From Syntrophaceae bacterium (GTDB taxonomy: Bacteria > Desulfobacterota > Syntrophia > Syntrophales > Smithellaceae): a stretch of 64,000 nucleotides of DNA. The position numbers and the translations under genes were made by a program. The stretch lies in NCBI GenBank assembly GCA_018436925.1, contig JAHDKI010000017.1, forward strand, positions 1-64,000, given 5' to 3'. The notes below the pieces were generated by a model, which saw only the letters and a program-made list of their open reading frames with translations, did not search any database and was not told the DNA's origin. This document shows, one piece after another, positions 63,038 to 64,000 of the stretch (its first letter is position 1; each line of letters opens with the position of its first letter).

Positions 63038-63828
63038 AAGTCCACTCCTTCCCCTTAAAGAATTTTCCGGATTCTTGCGGATACAGTCTGTCCGCTCGAA
63101 ACATGAAACGGTTCATTCCCGGTAAAGCGTCCGCCGCGGCGGTTACCTGAACATCAATGTGAAACCTTGCAGCTTTAGCGCCCTGGGGTTCTCCGCCGGG
63201 AGAAGTCCGTCGGGCAAGAAGATAAGAGGTGATGCGATGAAAGGGCTGCTGAAAATCCGCATACTGCGGGCAACCCGTCCGTGTCCAATGGTTACGAAAA
63301 CAAGAACGTTCTGGATCGGCAACCTCCGAGGGTCAATTTCGGGGGTCTTCACTTTTCGCTCAGCATGGACCCATTGAATGGCTCCTTTCATGCAGCAAGG
63401 TGCATGCCAGTCGGCAAAGCGCCACGTGCACCCGGGCGGGGAAAAGCCGGATGATAGATGCCGTGCAGACCGCTCTTTTTTGGAAATCCATTTTACTGAG
63501 TATAGTCGAACGCTTAACAACAAAGACGTGTCGGCTTCGGCATTCAAAACGCAGCTTGTCTCGTCTATCGGTCTTGTGTCCGTCCGTCCGGCGCCGCAAT
63601 GGGTGTATCCGAAATATACAATGCCTTGTTTACTATTTATACAACCAACGATCGTTGTATGCATGGCGATTTTTTGCTCGTCTTAAAAGGCGAAGCGAAA
63701 GACGGCGCAGCCGGTACGGCGCGACGGGAAAGCGAAAAACGCCGCAGCGAAAAGGATCAAGGCAAAAGGAAAAAGGCTAAAGCAAAAGGCTCGAAAAAAG
63801 GATCTTGTCCTGATCGATTGCCGGGAAG
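63038..63828. other. gene-poor region with a palindrome and A-rich repeats
   Basis: No convincing gene: frames on both strands lack ribosome sites and recognisable domains. It contains the palindrome at 63646-63657 and AAAAGG/GGATCAAGG repeats at about 63751-63800. It may be the scar of a lost gene beside a duplicated TRAP segment. Confidence 0.4.
63646..63657. promoter_or_regulatory. palindrome, possible TetR-type operator
   Basis: CAACGATCGTTG is perfectly self-complementary and is extended by ATACAA ... TTGTAT on the outside; TATTTATAC just to the left could be a -10 box. Shape and spacing are like TetR-family operators. No TetR gene is visible in the window. Confidence 0.35.
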
Positions 63829-64000
63829 TCACTGACCTCGTATCCGGCAACTTGAAAGGCGCTCAGCTGCCGCCGGCTTTTTGCGCAGATACATGGAATA
63901 GATATCCCGGCGGATGAAGAGGTAAACGAATACGACCAGGCCCGCCGGCAAAACGGCAAAGATCGGAAACAGCAGTATCACGCCGCCCGGTGGGGGATCT
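63794..64000. repeat. 207-base duplication, copy 2
   Basis: Near copy of 58182-58388 in the same orientation, reaching the window edge. The last dozen bases diverge. Confidence 0.9.
63829..64000 (-). CDS. 3' end of a second TRAP permease gene (partial)
   Basis: The frame gives GGVILLFPIFAVLPAGLVVF then VYLFIRRDIYSMYLRKKPAA, matching the last residues of the permease at 58250-60148. The stop codon TAG of that gene is GAG here, so the frame runs on for 11 residues (ERLSSCRIRGQ) to a TGA at 63831-63829. Cut by the window edge, so a full paralogue and a fragment cannot be told apart. Confidence 0.7.
   Translation of the reverse strand, partial: DPPPGGVILLFPIFAVLPAGLVVFVYLFIRRDIYSMYLRKKPAAAERLSSCRIRGQ

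Noticed and set aside
63143..63664. 173-residue frame on the minus strand
   Set aside because: Composition and lack of ribosome site or domain suggest chance; it also crosses the palindrome.

Overview
The window looks like a chromosomal segment of an anaerobic, GC-rich deltaproteobacterium (Desulfobacterota), most likely a Syntrophales-type fatty- or aromatic-acid degrader. This is inferred from the gene set: glutaconyl-CoA decarboxylase alpha subunit beside an acyl-CoA dehydrogenase and a thiolase, several crotonases, a TAXI-TRAP uptake system, sigma-54 regulators, a GrdB-like selenoprotein and orphan TrpB2. No rRNA, tRNA or CRISPR array was recognised.

Layout. 1-3.0 kb: remnant of an integron cassette array on the minus strand, with a large AAA ATPase cassette and a small lipoprotein cassette whose attC-like sites can be read; no integrase is present. 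3.0-5.2 kb: repeat-rich DNA surrounding a selenocysteine-containing GrdB-family gene split by an in-frame TGA. 5.2-8.8 kb: sigma-54 two-component pair, followed by a putative sigma-54-driven small RNA with an upstream palindrome and a strong terminator. 8.8-12.1 kb: rarA, a small Cys-rich gene, and trpB2 preceded by a leader peptide with three consecutive Trp codons and an attenuator. 12.3-22.6 kb: P-type ATPase, two glycosyltransferases, a cfa/SnoaL/DUF1295/DUF2177 membrane-lipid cluster, UbiA and VTT proteins. 22.8-24.2 kb: thiolase.

24.2-31.4 kb is an AT-richer accessory island: remnants of an AlbA_2-type gene and an NTF2-like gene, a HigB/HigA-ImmA toxin-antitoxin pair with promoter and operator, and a 1551-residue nuclease-STAND-repeat protein resembling anti-phage sensors. 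31.5-50.9 kb returns to core functions: crotonases, aminotransferase, M16C protease, pyrE, short metH, CoA-transferase, prfA, rpmE, rho, DEAD-box helicase, patatin lipoprotein and a DUF3141/PhaC-like protein.

50.9-58.2 kb is a catabolic unit: an HMG-CoA-lyase-like gene and a sigma-54 activator on the minus strand, and divergently a thiolase, an acyl-CoA dehydrogenase and gcdA behind a well-matched sigma-54 promoter. This suggests regulated glutaryl/glutaconyl-CoA to crotonyl-CoA to acetyl-CoA flux. 58.2-63.0 kb encodes a fused TRAP permease, its TAXI receptor and an acyl-CoA synthetase, consistent with uptake and activation of a carboxylic acid. The last 200 bp duplicate the 3' end of the TRAP permease gene, so a second copy or fragment continues outside the window.

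All assignments are from reading the sequence; no database search was run.
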